Positions 30,923 to 43,140 of a stretch of 64,000 nt of DNA are shown in pieces. The notes below the pieces were generated by a model that saw nothing but the letters and a program-made list of their open reading frames with translations, did no database searches and had not been told where the DNA came from. Source of the stretch: Nothophoma quercina (taxonomy: Eukaryota; Ascomycota; Dothideomycetes; Pleosporales; Didymellaceae); the NCBI GenBank assembly GCA_021642125.1, contig JAKIXB010000010.1, forward strand, positions 868,001-932,000, written 5' to 3'. Within the stretch, counting starts at the first letter, position 1. The number at the start of each line of letters is the position of its first letter. Position numbers and translations under genes: made by a program.

Positions 30923-33010
30923 CTACCGGGATTGTTGCGCGTGATGTTCGTGATCCATCGACCCATGCGAGTGGTCGTCGCCGTCGTGATGCAGAGTGAC
31001 GCTGTTGAACTCCTCGAAAGGATCCGCGATTTCGCCCATGGGAGTCGCAAGGCCAGAATCCAATGGCACACCCTTAACCTTCGTGGATCCAATGTCGACA
31101 CTTTGACTCTCCTTGACGTTCCTGAAGTTAGGAGTTTCGACGCCGTGGCCTTGGTGAGGAATGATTGGAGGTTTCGAGTGACGCAGCAGCGCCCATTGCG
31201 TAGTGCGGAAGAAGGGAGCGGTCTTGATGTCAGACGCACCAGCTCGAGATCCGAGTCGTCGGGTCTCATCCTTGATCAAAAGCTTGCGGATAAGCGACTT
31301 GCAGAGGCTGCTTATCATTAATCATGGTAGCAAGTTAAATATCAAATGTACTCACTTGGACACTGGTGGTGCGCCTGAGCCTTCAGGGAAAGGTACCTCA
31401 TCCCTCAGGATGTTGGCAAAGGTTGCATTTCGATTCTTGCCCTTGAAAGGCGTCGTACCGTAGAGCATTTCATAGATCAAGATACCAAGGGTCCACCAAT
31501 CAACAGCACTGGTGTGTCCGCAACCCTTGATGACTTCTGGTGCAATGTACTCTTCTGTTCCTACAAACGAGTTTGTACGGAAGTTGTTAATACACGACTT
31601 CGTATCAATCGTCGGCAGGTTGCTCGAAGAGGTACCGTTGCGCCCACTGAGGATCATCGTCGGGCGACCTCCGGGTTCTGACTGTTTGGAAAGATCGAAA
31701 TCTGACAACATGATGTGACCGGACTGATGTAGCAAGATGTCTAGAACCGTTAGCACAGGCGAGGATTGAAGTATGGAAGTAACATACTCTCTGGCTTCAA
31801 GTCACGGTAGATGAAGCCCATCAGGTGCAAGTATTCCAGAGCAGCCGTGACTTCAGCTGCATAGAAGCGTGCCGCATCCTCATCTACACACTTGTTCGGT
31901 CGAGTCTGCAGGGCTCTGAAGAACTCACCACCGCTGCAGTATTCCATGCAGAGATACAAGTGGTCTTCGGACTGGAACGAGTGGTACAGAGTAACAATAA
32001 AGGGGTGGTTGCTGGTAGCCAGGATTTCCTGCTCGGCGAGGGCACGCTTGATCTTGTTACGCTTGATCATTTCCTTCTTGCTCAGCACTGCATCTCGTCA
32101 GTACAATTCAATATGCCTCTGTGAGACGCTTACCCTTCATGGCATACAGCCTGCTTGACTTCTTCTCGCGCACCAAGTATACCTTGCCAACATCGCCCTT
32201 GCCGATCAGCTTGATCTTGTCGAAGCTGCCTGGTCCAACTTCTACGTTGCGGACCTTGATTGAGTTGGAACTATATGTCCTCCGGAAGGCGACCGATTGG
32301 CGGATCTGACCAGGAGTGGGGATACCCTTCAATGTGTCTATGGGTGCGAGGTGCTCTCCGTCTTGCTGGACGGTTTCAACCATGCTGAGCGTCGACGAAT
32401 TGGGGTGGAGCAGGACGGGCTGCTTGGCAAGCTCTGCAGTCTGTGGCCTTTCAGCGGACTTGCCAGAGGAGAAGAGGCCCTGCGCATTAGGTGCGGAGGC
32501 TACCCTTCGCAGTTTTCTTGCCAACTCCTCCTTGCCGGCGGCGGTGGCCTGGTCGTTCGCTCCGCTGACTGCTTCTACCTTGGTGGTTGGTATGCCTGGC
32601 GTGTCGGGTGGGGTGTTCGGTACGCTACCTTCGTTGTGATGGCGGAGGGCGGGGGGACCCTGGTGCTGGAAGTAGGGGTTGGCGTGTGCGGTCGGTGACA
32701 CAGCATCGTCCAACGGGTTGCCCTCGCTCGTGACGGTCGTGGAGCGATTGCGGGAGATGTGCGGCAAGAAGCGGGAATGGCGCGAGCCCGTCTTCTCGCT
32801 CTTGGGGGTGTGAGTGCCATTGGCTTCGTCCGAGTGTTTACGCGTGTCGATGCTGCTGTTGATGCGGAAGAAGTTCTTGATGCGCTGCGAGACCTGTCCA
32901 TCCTTGCCGTTGACGGGCTTGTTGGTGGACAGCGGGTTGCCAGAGAAGGTGCGCTTCTCCGCCATGGTGGTGTTGGTCGACGAGTGCGAGGAGCTGAAGA
33001 GCTGCGTCAT
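30923..33010 (-). CDS. AGC kinase, Nrc-2/Fpk1 (flippase kinase) type
   Basis: Four exons: 33010-32134, 32087-31788, 31740-31356 and 31307-30923; introns 46-48 bp; product about 648 residues (an in-frame ATG at 32965 could also be used). The first ~260 residues are Ser/Pro/Asn-rich regulatory sequence. The kinase domain has KLIGKGDVGKVYLV, AMK lysine, YRDLKPENILLH catalytic loop and SDFDLS in place of DFG; the DFD triplet is characteristic of the Nrc-2/Fpk1 and phototropin-like AGC group. A long insertion in the activation segment precedes TEEYIAPEVI, also typical. The C-terminal extension contains SVDIGSTKVKG and an acidic/His tail. Fpk-type kinases activate plasma-membrane phospholipid flippases; Neurospora nrc-2 represses conidiation. 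The last intron ends AAGCAG, a tandem acceptor. Confidence 0.92.
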
Positions 33011-34489
33011 AGCCGGCGGGCGAGGTGCGTGGTGCTGCTGCAGTCGTGGAAGGCAGCGTCACAGAACCGTGGTCGGGGGAGGTGCAGAGAGGTCGACGCC
33101 GTGGTATGTGTCGTAAGTGGGTCAGTGGGCCATGGCCAATCTGGGTGATGTCGATATCAGGGCTCGGGGCGTCGTGGCTGGAGCGCAATAGAGCGTCGTT
33201 GCGGCCGGCTCGAAAGAATGTCGCTCACGGGGCGGCGGGCGTGCAGACGAGAGGAATGCGGGGAGACGGGGGTGTACAGCGGTGCAGCGTGTCCTTCACT
33301 GCAGACTGGGGGGCACGGCAGAGTGAAGTAGTCCTCACGGTTGCAGACACAGGGTGCTGGGCAAGAGGGCAGCCAGAGCCGTGGCCGCGCCAAAAGTGCC
33401 AGCGGCGAATGATGGATAGGGAAGCGGGGCCTCTAGGATCCTTTGTCGTGAGGCTAGCCCAGGGAAGCCGTGTGTGAAGCTGCACTGCACCGGTCGACCA
33501 GCGGAGAACAGGCGAAGAACAGCAGACGCGTCCTGTCAGAGGCTGTCAGTGGCTCAATCACTCGACTGCCGCCCCTGTCGTGCATTTCCAAGCACTGCGC
33601 AAGCACCGCGACGTTGCTGATGCGCAGTGCACACGTTATGCCGAACATTTGTCTCTCTGATGAACTTGTCCGCCATCCGCGCCTGCTGCGCCTCGCCAAA
33701 GCCTCCGACCGGCGCTCCCCCACGATGACACCAACCTCGATTTATCAGCACGCAACAAACACCGAGACGTCATCGTGCGCACAAAAGTCGTATTCTATCT
33801 TGCCCATGTTGCATTGATGCACTTCCTGCCTGTACGCTGCCTTCACCGTCTCCCCACCACCTCTGTCTTGCACTTGGTGTTCAGCTGTGTTGACCATGCC
33901 TGCTAGTTCACTAGACCACTCCTGCTCAACGCTAGAGTTGTTCTGGAACCCTTGCTATTTGGGGAAGCTCCACCGGCGTCTCCCCGTTAACTTCCGCCGA
34001 ACAATGAACGTGCCATGCGTGCTCACACCATCATTACCAACCAACCTCATCACCTTGCGAGCACAGTGCACTTTCAAACATTGCTGTATTATACTATACA
34101 AAAGGTTGATCATGTTAATCGCCTATTTATACAAACGCTGAAGACTTAGCACGGCACCGAAAGAACAGGAGGTAGACCCAAGTCTGAGTGTAGAGAAACA
34201 ACTTGGGTGAAGACCGACTGCCTGCAACCAGCAATTACCAATACTCGTGTAACGCTCCGCCTTCGAGAACAACTCTATCGACCTCGTATGCAATCTGAAA
34301 TATCTTGCTAAACACCGTAGGGAAGATGATCGAATGGTAAAGCCGATAGACACGTGTCTGGCTGCAAGCCAGCGTAGGAACATGGACGATAATGTACCAA
34401 CCTGGCGCAAAGCGGAGCAACTTCGATGCATAAGATGAAGCCGGTCTTTGGGAACCGACCGAAGTGGCCGTGTTTTACTTGCGGACCGC
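33011..34489. other. intergenic, no gene seen
   Basis: About 1.5 kb between the start of the kinase gene and the 3' end of the large disordered protein gene. The right-hand half (33.9-34.4 kb) is AT-richer and probably 3'UTR. A long leader and promoter for the kinase is likely. No domain seen in any frame. Confidence 0.5.
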
Positions 34490-37400
34490 TCAGCGCCGGC
34501 CGCCGTTCCTACGACTCTCATCCTCGCGGTACTCTTTGATCTCGGCCTGCTCAGTCGTCTTGAGCGAATCGAAGCGCTTTCTCCATTTCTCTGAGCGCTT
34601 GACCTTCTCCTCCGAGGACGTACCACGTGGATCATCCTTCTTCGAGCGCCTGAACCGGTTGGTGACTTGCTCAAGCTTCGCTTTGGCTGGAGAGTGTTCA
34701 CCGGACTTCTTGGGCGAGCTTGGTGTATTAGTCGGCGAAGACGCAGCTGCCTCTTGTGTCGAGCCAGTTGGTTTTGTTGGTGAGGAAGCCGTCTTCTGCT
34801 TGCCCTTTCCATTGGACGGCCTGAAGCACGATGCGTTTGTCTCTTCAGCATCGACAAAAGTTGGTGCGACAGTGGACTGAGTGGGACGGCTGACAGGCGA
34901 ACGGCGGTCGTCGACGCTTGTTTCCAGCACCAAATCAGCAAGATCGTCCATGGCGCCATCTAGCCCTGATACGCGGTTGTTAGCGAAAGGCCGAGCTGCG
35001 GGCACGGTATTTCTTCCGTAGCCGCTAGGGCTGACTTCTTTGTGGACTGGGTAAAAGCGTTGCATTGTCTGAGGGTTGGCGTTTGTACGACTGGCGAGTT
35101 GGTTGCCCGAGAACTGACGGCCAAAAGTGCTATTCGCCAATTGCACTGTCGAGCGGGGCGCAATACCTTTCTCCAATGTCCTGCTCATCTCGTTGTCAGG
35201 GCTCGGATGTGGTGGAGACTGTCGATGACCATTGAGAAGCCTCTCAGGGAACAATCCGGCAGGCTTGGGATATCTTGCACTCAAATCAGGCACTTGGCGC
35301 AGCTCCTGCTGGAACTCGTTGCTCGGAGCGTAAATTGCCGAGACATTTCGAACGGTGCCTTGTGGGCTATAGGCAGAGTCTCTACGAGAGCTCATAGTGC
35401 CGTTACCCTGGCCAGTCCGGACGTTCTCTTGACTGCCCATTGGAGCCTCACTGCGATTGAAGGTCATGCTGATGGCTGAGTCGTGGGGTGCAGAACCAGC
35501 GATGAGGCCATGCAATGAAGGCGTACGAGAGTCGACGGTCTGGGGCTGTGAGCTGCGAGCTGATACGCTGCTGCGTCGATTATCCAGTGAGTCGGCCAGG
35601 AATGTCAAGAGACCTTGGATGTAGCCTTGCAATACTTCAGGGCTATCGGGCATCCCGACATGATCATACCCGGCTTGAAAGCCTTCTTGGTAGGTCGAAG
35701 GGATGTGTGCCACAGCTTTAGGTATGCCGAACGGCCAGTTGCCGTCGGTCGCGCTTCGCTGTTGAGTGTATTCTCGCGTCAGCATGGTGTTGCTGGAGGT
35801 ATTGTGGAGGCTGCCGATTGTGTGCTGAACTAGGCCTTGTGCAGGCGCGGCAGGTTGCTTGGACATCTCTTGCTTCATGGGTGAGAGAGAAGCTGGTTTG
35901 CCGAACGCCTCTGGCCAAGATCCAATCTTCGGTGCCGGCTCATCGTTTCTTGAACGGCTCGTGTTGCCCTCGTTCCAAGGGCTGGCAGGCCAAGTCTTCT
36001 CTGGAGTTGTTGGGATGTCTTTAATCTCGTCTCGATTTGTCTGGGATACAGTGGCCTTTGGCGCTACTCGAGTGGATGAATGCTCGTGAGTGTTCGTTGG
36101 AAAGAAATCCGTGGTGTCTACGCTTGACAGACTGGGCTTGTGGGACAGCGTGCGGTCTGGCTGGGCATCGGACTGGGACGCTTCTTGCTGACGCCAGGAT
36201 GAGTGCTTGTTTGGTGATGGTGTCGGAGGGACGGTATCCATCATAGAGCTACTCTTCGGCTCGTACGTCGGACTCTTCGGGTCCAAGGCGGATGAAGCTT
36301 GCTTCTTCGACTCCTCGTGGGGTGGTTTGATCTCGATGGCACGCGACCGTCGATTGCCCGACCCGGGTGAATGTGGAGGTATATTCACGACAGGTGGGAG
36401 GAATGGCGCAGGATCCGCGGTTGGGAAGCTCGGAAACGTACCAAAGGCCGGTGGGTACATCATCATAGGCGCATACGGGTTCGCCGCAGGAAATCCGTAC
36501 ACGGACTGAGCAAGTGGCTGCTGGTAGGCTGGCATGAATGATGACAAAGATGCTGCTGCTGGCGCGTGTGCTGGAGCTGGCACTGCGCCTGCTACGTTCG
36601 TTGACGTGGTCTGTTGGGTTATAGTCGTCGGCTCCGACTCGAGGGCCGAGATCTGCTTGCGTAGTGCGTCAAGCTCAACAATAAGGCTTCTCTTCTTCTC
36701 AATCATGCTAGCTCGCCAGGACTCAGTCTGGTAACCGGACTGCAATACCTCAGTCTGTTCGACGGTTCGAAGCTCCTGCTTCTTGGTTGCCTGCTGTGCC
36801 TTGAGTGCCGAGATATCCAGCCCTGCAAACGGTGTCAGAGAGCTGGCGCGCGACGGACCGAATGATTGTTCTGGTAGGGTAATCTGCGCTGAGAGAGCCG
36901 CGGTCTCCGTAGCCTGTTTGGCATGTGTCTCGTCGGCCATGGGTGTTGTTGCAGGCACCGTAGGTCCGCTGTTCACGGCAGGAAGAGCAAACATACGATC
37001 GCCGACGACAACAATGGGTTGTCCGCCAACGATCTCAATGCGGGCTGTATTGTTCGATGATGGTTGTGATTGTGCAGCCATGATGTTGCCCGGCGCAGCA
37101 CGCAGTGTATTGGGGTTGTAGATGTTGAAGCTGGGTCGAGCACCTAGCGGTGGAAGGTCTCCAGGTACAATGCGCCCACCGGCTGTCACTCGCAAACCAG
37201 GAGGACTGCCGTGTTCTTTGAGAAGCCTCTCGGCTTTGCCACGCTTGACCGATGGCGAAGGGGATGGCCGCTTGTAGGTTGTTGTAAGGGCAGTCGCTGG
37301 AACGACTTCTGGCGTAACCTCACGAGGTGGTTCAGGTGCAGCTGTTCGAGGTACGAAAGTTCGCAGGCTTCTGTCAGATCTGTGGCCTATCAACTGCGCA

Positions 37401-37716
37401 GATGCGGAAGGTCGCAGGACGTGCTCTTGTAGCCGAGTCAGCGTTACAGCGACGGATTATGAGAATGACTGGAGAGAGTGGGCGAGCGATAAGTGGAAGA
37501 AGTTTGGGAAGAGAAGGGACTGGTAGCGGAGGTGGTAGCGGGGGTGGTGTGCGGATGCAGAGGGCAGCCCAGTGAGGTGAACGGTGAGAGGTGAAGGCGA
37601 GGTCAAGGCTCACCTTTGATCACATCTTCATCGGCGAACTTGTCCAACGAAACAGCAGACTCTGAGACCGAGTCACGTAGGGCGAGTAGCTCTTCCACCT
37701 TGTATGCGGGAGCCAT
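34490..37716 (-). CDS. large disordered protein with N-terminal eIF4E-binding motif
   Basis: Exon 1 is short, 37716-37614, joined over a 188-bp intron (gtgagc...ctacaag) to exon 2, 37425-34490; product about 1012 residues. The first exon encodes MAPAYKVEELLALRDSVSES: Tyr5-x4-Leu10-Leu11 fits the canonical YxxxxL-hydrophobic motif by which 4E-T, Eap1 and Caf20 proteins bind eIF4E. The rest is Ser/Pro/Gln-rich and mostly disordered, with a possible coiled coil near 36700 (LRKQISALESE), a conserved-looking block (YQEGFQAGYDHVGMPDSPEV) and a basic Lys/Arg/Glu-rich C-terminus (KVKRSEKWRKRFDSL). I infer a translation repressor or mRNA-decay scaffold; only the short motif supports that, and no named family is established. 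Confidence 0.75.
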
Positions 37717-38486
37717 GACGGCGATCTGTCACCCCGCACGGATGCGTGGTAGGCTAGTACGTTGATGTACAGTCGGATGCAGCTGTCAACGAAGCAGTGG
37801 ATGCCATACAACACGATCAAGGTGTGAAATGGTGTGATGCGAATATCCTGGACTGGATGTCAGCACACAGCCATGACTGTAAGAGGTCGGTTGCATGCAA
37901 GATGCCGCAGCGATGACATACCTCAAAGCTGATTTAAGGGGAGCAAAGCGAACGAGTGGCAGCTATCCAAAAAGCCGTAGAGCAGCAATGCGAAAGAAGA
38001 TGGAAGACGAATGAGTGTTGTGAGAACGGAGAGAAGAGGCTAGGAGTTGGAGTTTATGACCTGCATTGTGACGCACCTCCCACAAGTGATTTTGTTGCGC
38101 AGGCAAGCGTAGACAAGACAGAAAGGCGAGAGCAAGGTGGCCTGCGGGGAGGTGAAGCACGAGACAAGTGTTGGAAGAGCTGTAACTGCCTCAGATCTGG
38201 TCCGCAGAAAACAGCAGGAAGGTGCGCCAACGTCTTGCGTGATGAACCTCGTCGCAGGAGATACGAGCACCGAAACATAAGGAAGGAACAATGATATTGA
38301 TGAGATAGCCAGACACTCGGACTATCTTGCATTGACTGCTTCCATAAATTGACAGAAGAAGTCGGAAAGATTCAGATGCGCTCTCGTGGCGGACTCCTTC
38401 GCTATGCAGTGGAAACCAGATCATATAACGCCAGGCTAATATTCATACAACACTGGCTCTCGATGTAAGTGGTAAAGATGACCATC
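37717..38486. other. intergenic, no gene seen
   Basis: 770 bp: promoter of the eIF4E-binding-motif gene and 3' end of MRE11. Plus-strand frame at 37956-38294 is Arg/Glu-rich but has no domain and no splice context. Confidence 0.5.
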
Positions 38487-40870
38487 TCATCTCCTACGGG
38501 TGGCGCGTGTGGTCGGAGTAGGCTCAAATGCATCATCGTCATCTGAGATCTCATCATCGCTCTGTAGCGGAGAGTCAGTATGGATTGTCTGTTTCTGTTT
38601 CGAGAAGTCACTTACGGGTTCAGCAGCCTTCTTGCTTCGTGACGCAGTTGCCCTCGTGGGTTGACTGCGTTGAATAGAAGGTTGAGAGAAGTTCAGCGTG
38701 GTCTGCTTGCTTGATGCTGACGCCTTTGTCCGCGTAGGTGCTGGTGTCTTTTTGACAGGGGACTTCGCCCTAGCTGGTGCCTTTGCAGCTGGTGCAGCCT
38801 TCTTGGCAGGTGCCTTCTTCGCCGGCTTTACAAAGAGATCTTCAGCACTCTCTTCGTCATCGTCACTGATCATGATTGCATCACCATCCTCGTCCTCGTC
38901 CTCCTCTTCTTCGACAACTTTTCGCTTACCGCGTGTGGCTTTGGCGGCTGGGGCTGCCTTCTTCGTCGCGGCTGTTTGACGGGTAGTTCCAGTGGCCTTT
39001 GCACGGCCGCGCGCAGCAGGCTTGCGTGTTGGTATTGAACCTAGGTCCTTGTCGCCATCCTTCTCGGCTTCATCATCTGAACGTATCAGAGCCCCAGGCT
39101 GGTCGTTCCATGGCCCGTCTTCCTCGCTGTCCCATCCAAACGGCCTTGGTTTGGTCTTGGACTTACGAGTCTTCTTAAGCTGCCCGGAAGCGAAGAGATC
39201 TTCCAATTGAGATCGATATTGCTCCATCTCATTGGCAATCTCGGACTCTTCGACCTCGTTTGCCTCCATCAGGTGCTTCAGCTGGTTGTTGAGGCTCTCG
39301 TTCACAAATTGCTCCATGGCGTGCTTGTCATCTTTGTTGACAAACTGTGATACAGCATCTCCAAATGAGTTCTGCGGTAGGATGGTCAATGTTTGAGCTG
39401 TGAGGAACTCCTTGACAAGTTTGTCCACTCCCACGGTACTCAAAGTGATCTCCTGCATGACCTTCTCGTCAGGCATCTCAGCGTTATTCTTCAAGGTGCC
39501 TGTGGATTCGTTAGCGTGGTAGGCTCACCGAAACCATATCATGCTTACGCGTAGGAGCCTTCTTTTTGCGATGAAACTGCACAATGTCATTCACGTTGGC
39601 AACGCGATCCATGAATCGATTTGAGAACCGTTGTGGGTTCTCAACGTTGAACTCGCCTGGCTGAGGGGCTGTATACTCAACACGTAAGCGCACCAGTGGC
39701 CGAGGAACCTCAATCTCATCACTCTCATCGCGATCATCTTGAAGCTCTAACCATTCCCTCTTGGCCTCCTCGATGAGATCCTCGACAATCTGGTTGAGGT
39801 ATTGTGTAATCTTTGCGCGATTGTCTGATGTTCGCCAGAGCTCTTTCTCCTTGATCTCTTTCTCCTCCGCAAGCACAATCTCTTTCATGATAAAGGGTCG
39901 AACCGTCTTGAGCCGTATGCTCTCGGACTGGAACTCTTTTCCTGTGATGCTGAGGATGGCGACATGTTTTGGGACAGCTTCTCCTGGCATCAAAGATGTT
40001 GCAACAGAAGAGCCTGGCTGCATGACATGGAAGCCCATCTCAGGATTGTAGCGCGGGTCAATCAAGCACTCATGTTCATGGCCCCAGACCACAAGGTCCA
40101 TGAAGTCCGGCAAGAAGTTTTCTGGCAGGTAGCTTGTTGGTGTATGTGCATGGTGATTCTGGTGGACGCTCATGAGGTTGAACCACTCATCCTTCTGCGT
40201 ACCAGGTTGAAAAAACTTGACGTTTCCGTCTCTCCATGTGTGAAACAATCGTTCATCGCGGACATTGCTGAGGCCATAGAGTGCAAGCTTTGTGCGACCT
40301 TTCTGGAGGAGTACCGGCTTCACTGCAATCTTGTCGACTTCAGGTGTTCGCCCAAAGTAGTTGACCAAGCCAGACGCTTGCAACAAGTCAAGAGGGGAGA
40401 ACGATCCTTCGCCAGATGGGTCATCGTGATTACCGTGAATTGCAAACACGGGTATAGCAATGTTGATATCCTCGTCTTCGTAGTTGACATGATCGAAGAT
40501 CCCACCGAAGTTCTCGCTTGCATCGCTGAGCATTTCCAACTCACAAGGTTTCTCACCTAAGCAATTCTGACGGATAGAACGCATAACATGGTACATCGAC
40601 TTTCGTGATGGCTTGTTCTCGTGGAACAGATCTCCTGCGTGTAGGACCATATCGACGTCATGCTCCTTCGCAAGGCTCATAACTTCATCGAAAGTCTTCC
40701 AACTATCATCCTGGCGGTGCGCATCGCGTTCGTTATAACCGACGTGACTGTCTGTGGCGACAAGTATGCGAATGGTATCAGCACCTGCATGTTCAGTCAG
40801 CTCAACTGCCGTCTACAACTGACTGTCTTAGCAACTTACCTCGCTGTGTACCCCGCGCTCGTGGCGGCAT
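38487..40870 (-). CDS. MRE11: DNA double-strand break repair nuclease Mre11
   Basis: Four exons: 40870-40840, 40784-39549, 39499-38616 and 38561-38487; introns 55, 49 and 54 bp; product about 741 residues. The last intron (gtaagt...actgac...ctacag) is stop-free and divisible by three, so it is easily missed. The phosphoesterase motifs are all present: ATDSHVGYNERD, LHAGDLFHENKPSR, FAIHGNHDDPSG, SVHQNHHAHTP and VVWGHEHECLID. The capping/DNA-binding part follows (VRPFIMKEIVLAEE). The tail alternates acidic stretches with Lys/Ala/Pro-rich repeats and a QTTLNFSQPS motif. Mre11 with Rad50 and Nbs1/Xrs2 resects DNA ends and signals through Tel1. Start codons of this gene and uS19m are 262 bp apart, head-to-head. 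Confidence 0.96.
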
Positions 40871-41132
40871 TGTGTGCAGACGTGAGCTCCTGTGAGGTGA
40901 CTGAAGCTTCGAGGTATTACCTCAGATTAACAGCACTTAATCATGCACTGTGTAAGTCGAATGCGAAGGAACGGCCGTTTACTCTCCAAAATTGTGAGCT
41001 GCTCACAGCCAGCTCGCGACGCGCTTCCGCCTACGCTAGTGATTTAGCTCCGCCGCGCTTTCACGTGGTCGTGATGCAGAATCGGAGGTTTTCAGATCGT
41101 ACGCCGACTTCACATCAGCGCAGCACATCGCA

Positions 41133-41589
41133 ATGTTTCCCACAAGGGCGCTCTGCGCGCGATCGGTCTGGAAAGGTAAGTCGAAATGCTGTCGGATTGA
41201 GCGAGACGTAGCTAATGATTCTAATAGGCCCCAATATCCTCCCGTAAGCCAACATACGATCCCTCTTCTGCACCCTCACTAAGTGTACAAAGTCTCCCAA
41301 TCGCGCGAGCAAAGGCCGGTGAACGACAGGCCCCGATCAAGACGCAAGCGCGCTCTGCTACCATTCTACCGAACTTTGTTGGCTTGAAGTTCCAGATTCA
41401 CAACGGCAAGAAGTACGATGATATCACAATAACGGAGGACATGGTCGGTCACAAGCTGGGAGAATTCGCGCCGTACGTACCCTGTATTCTTGGAGCGCAT
41501 GCTTTGAAGCAGCATCCCTTGAGGATCAGACTGACTCATTCTACAGGACACGGAAGAACTTCACATACAAGCAGACCAAGAACAAATAG
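41133..41589 (+). CDS. RSM19: mitochondrial ribosomal protein uS19m, with 16-nt microexon
   Basis: Four exons: 41133-41175, 41228-41243 (only 16 nt), 41293-41472 and 41547-41589; introns 52, 49 and 74 bp; product about 93 residues. The microexon is needed: skipping it, or reading through the following gtaagc, shifts frame or meets TAA. With it the N-terminus reads SVWKGPNILPLPIARAKAG, which fits uS19m, and the rest reads IKTQARSATILPNFVGLKF, then ITEDMVGHKLGEFAPTRKN and ends FTYKQTKNK. These are standard uS19 features (head of the small subunit). The microexon is flanked by two introns of normal size with ordinary GT and AG ends, the second ending in the weaker AAG. Confidence 0.88.
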
Positions 41590-41817
41590 ACGCTCGGTCG
41601 CATGTGCATCATATGGGAGTTTGGGTATCAATTGTGTTTATCTAGATGTACTGCTACTTGTACAAAATATGCAGCCCCCCATATTGGGAGCCCGGGTTCT
41701 TTCGCTATCGATTTGACTTCCCGTGCGCCTGTGAGACCAACCAACGCCAATAATGCATGTCCCTCGATGACCCCAAGAATTCTACTCCGTGCCTCAATGC
41801 GAGCCGAAATGCGTCCA

Positions 41818-42526
41818 CTACCGATAGAACTCACCACGCTTGATGTTAACGCCGTACTCTCCAACAGCCATACCAAGGTCCTCCATTGTAAGCACGGTTC
41901 GCCCCTGGCTGCCGCCCTGGCCACCACCGCCGTATCCTGGCCTTTGGATGCCGAGATTGTAGTCTTTGGCCTTTGATCCACTGTCCTTGCCACCTTGCGC
42001 GGGAGCCGCTGCACCTGGTGCGCCTGCCGCGCCGCCTAGTCCGCCCATAGGGTTGTTGCTTGTGGTGTTCGATGACCTGATGCGCGAGAACTGGTATGCA
42101 TCGGCAGCGATATCAGCGATGAACTTCTGGGTTGCGAGAGCCAGGAGACGAGCGAGGTGCTGTGATGTCTGTGGTGGAGGAGGGAGGCCGGCGCGTGTCA
42201 GGTAGTAGTTGGTGACCGCATCGGGTATCTAATGTGTACGTTAGCACCAAGCCTGTAGGACAAGGTGGGTATGGACCGACTATAGGCGCGTACTCGTCCA
42301 TCTTGCCCAGAAACTCGCGCAATGTTGCATCCTTCTTTGCAGGTATGCGCTGTTCGAATGCCGTGGCTGGCTCTGGTACTCCGTTCGGCGCATCGTCATT
42401 TGCGCCATCGAGGTTCATGGCATCGGCCTGTGTCGCGTCGTGGTTGATCTCGTTCTCCACAGACTGGTCGAGCTCGTCGGTCACCTCCATCTTGGTGTCA
42501 GGCGGTTGAGATGTACTGTCAGACAT
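41818..42526 (-). CDS. TAF10: TFIID/SAGA subunit Taf10
   Basis: Exons 42526-42281 and 42228-41818 with a 52-bp intron whose donor is GTCGGT, weaker than the local consensus; product about 218 residues. After an acidic, disordered N-terminus (~60 residues) comes FLGKMDEYAPIIPDAVTNYY, then LTRAGLPPPPQTSQHLARLL and KFIADIAADAYQFSRIRSS: the Taf10 histone-fold domain. A Gly/Ala-rich loop separates it from the last histone-fold helix (LTMEDLGMAVGEYGVNIKR). The loop is longer than in yeast but common in filamentous fungi. Taf10 is shared by TFIID and SAGA and pairs with Taf3, Taf8 or Spt7. Confidence 0.95.
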
Positions 42527-43140
42527 GTTGTGGTGCCCGGCTACAGTGTACAGCCTTGGTATAAGATGTGACGTGGGGCGCAAGTCGTTGCGGAGAGCGT
42601 TGCGGGCGGACAGCGGGAGTGAGCCTTGGCCAGCCGCGCAGCCAATCAAAACCTCGCTGTCCAGCACTGCCTTCACACTCCACCCAGAAATGTCACTTCG
42701 CCCGGACTCCAGGGCTGGTTCGAAGACGCGATGCGTCGTGCAAACAGTGATGTATGCAACAAGTGCAACGCCAGAGAGCGTGGGTCACCGCTGCGGTCAG
42801 AGCCTCAATGTGCGAACATCGTCTTATCCACCTGACAGAGCCTCACACAGCTGCCTAGTGGATGAAACGGTAATGCAGCAAACGAGCACTCCCGTTGGCT
42901 TCACCTGATTTCACTTGTGTGGATGGGGTTACGCGGCTGGCAATGTTGGGAGCGAGCTCATTGAGAGTTTTACTACACCTGCCGCAGGTCAATCAATCAC
43001 CCAGCAGGTGTTCGCAGGGCCATCGCTCGTTCACTAGAGTTATCCTTCAACTCGATCGACACTACCTAGGTACAATTGGTGCAGATTGGACCCTGCGTAT
43101 ATCAGCCTCGCTCCTCTGCATCGGAAGCGAGCTGCCACAT
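42527..43140. other. intergenic, no gene seen
   Basis: 614 bp containing the TAF10 promoter and the region upstream of the F-box-like fragment. Confidence 0.5.
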
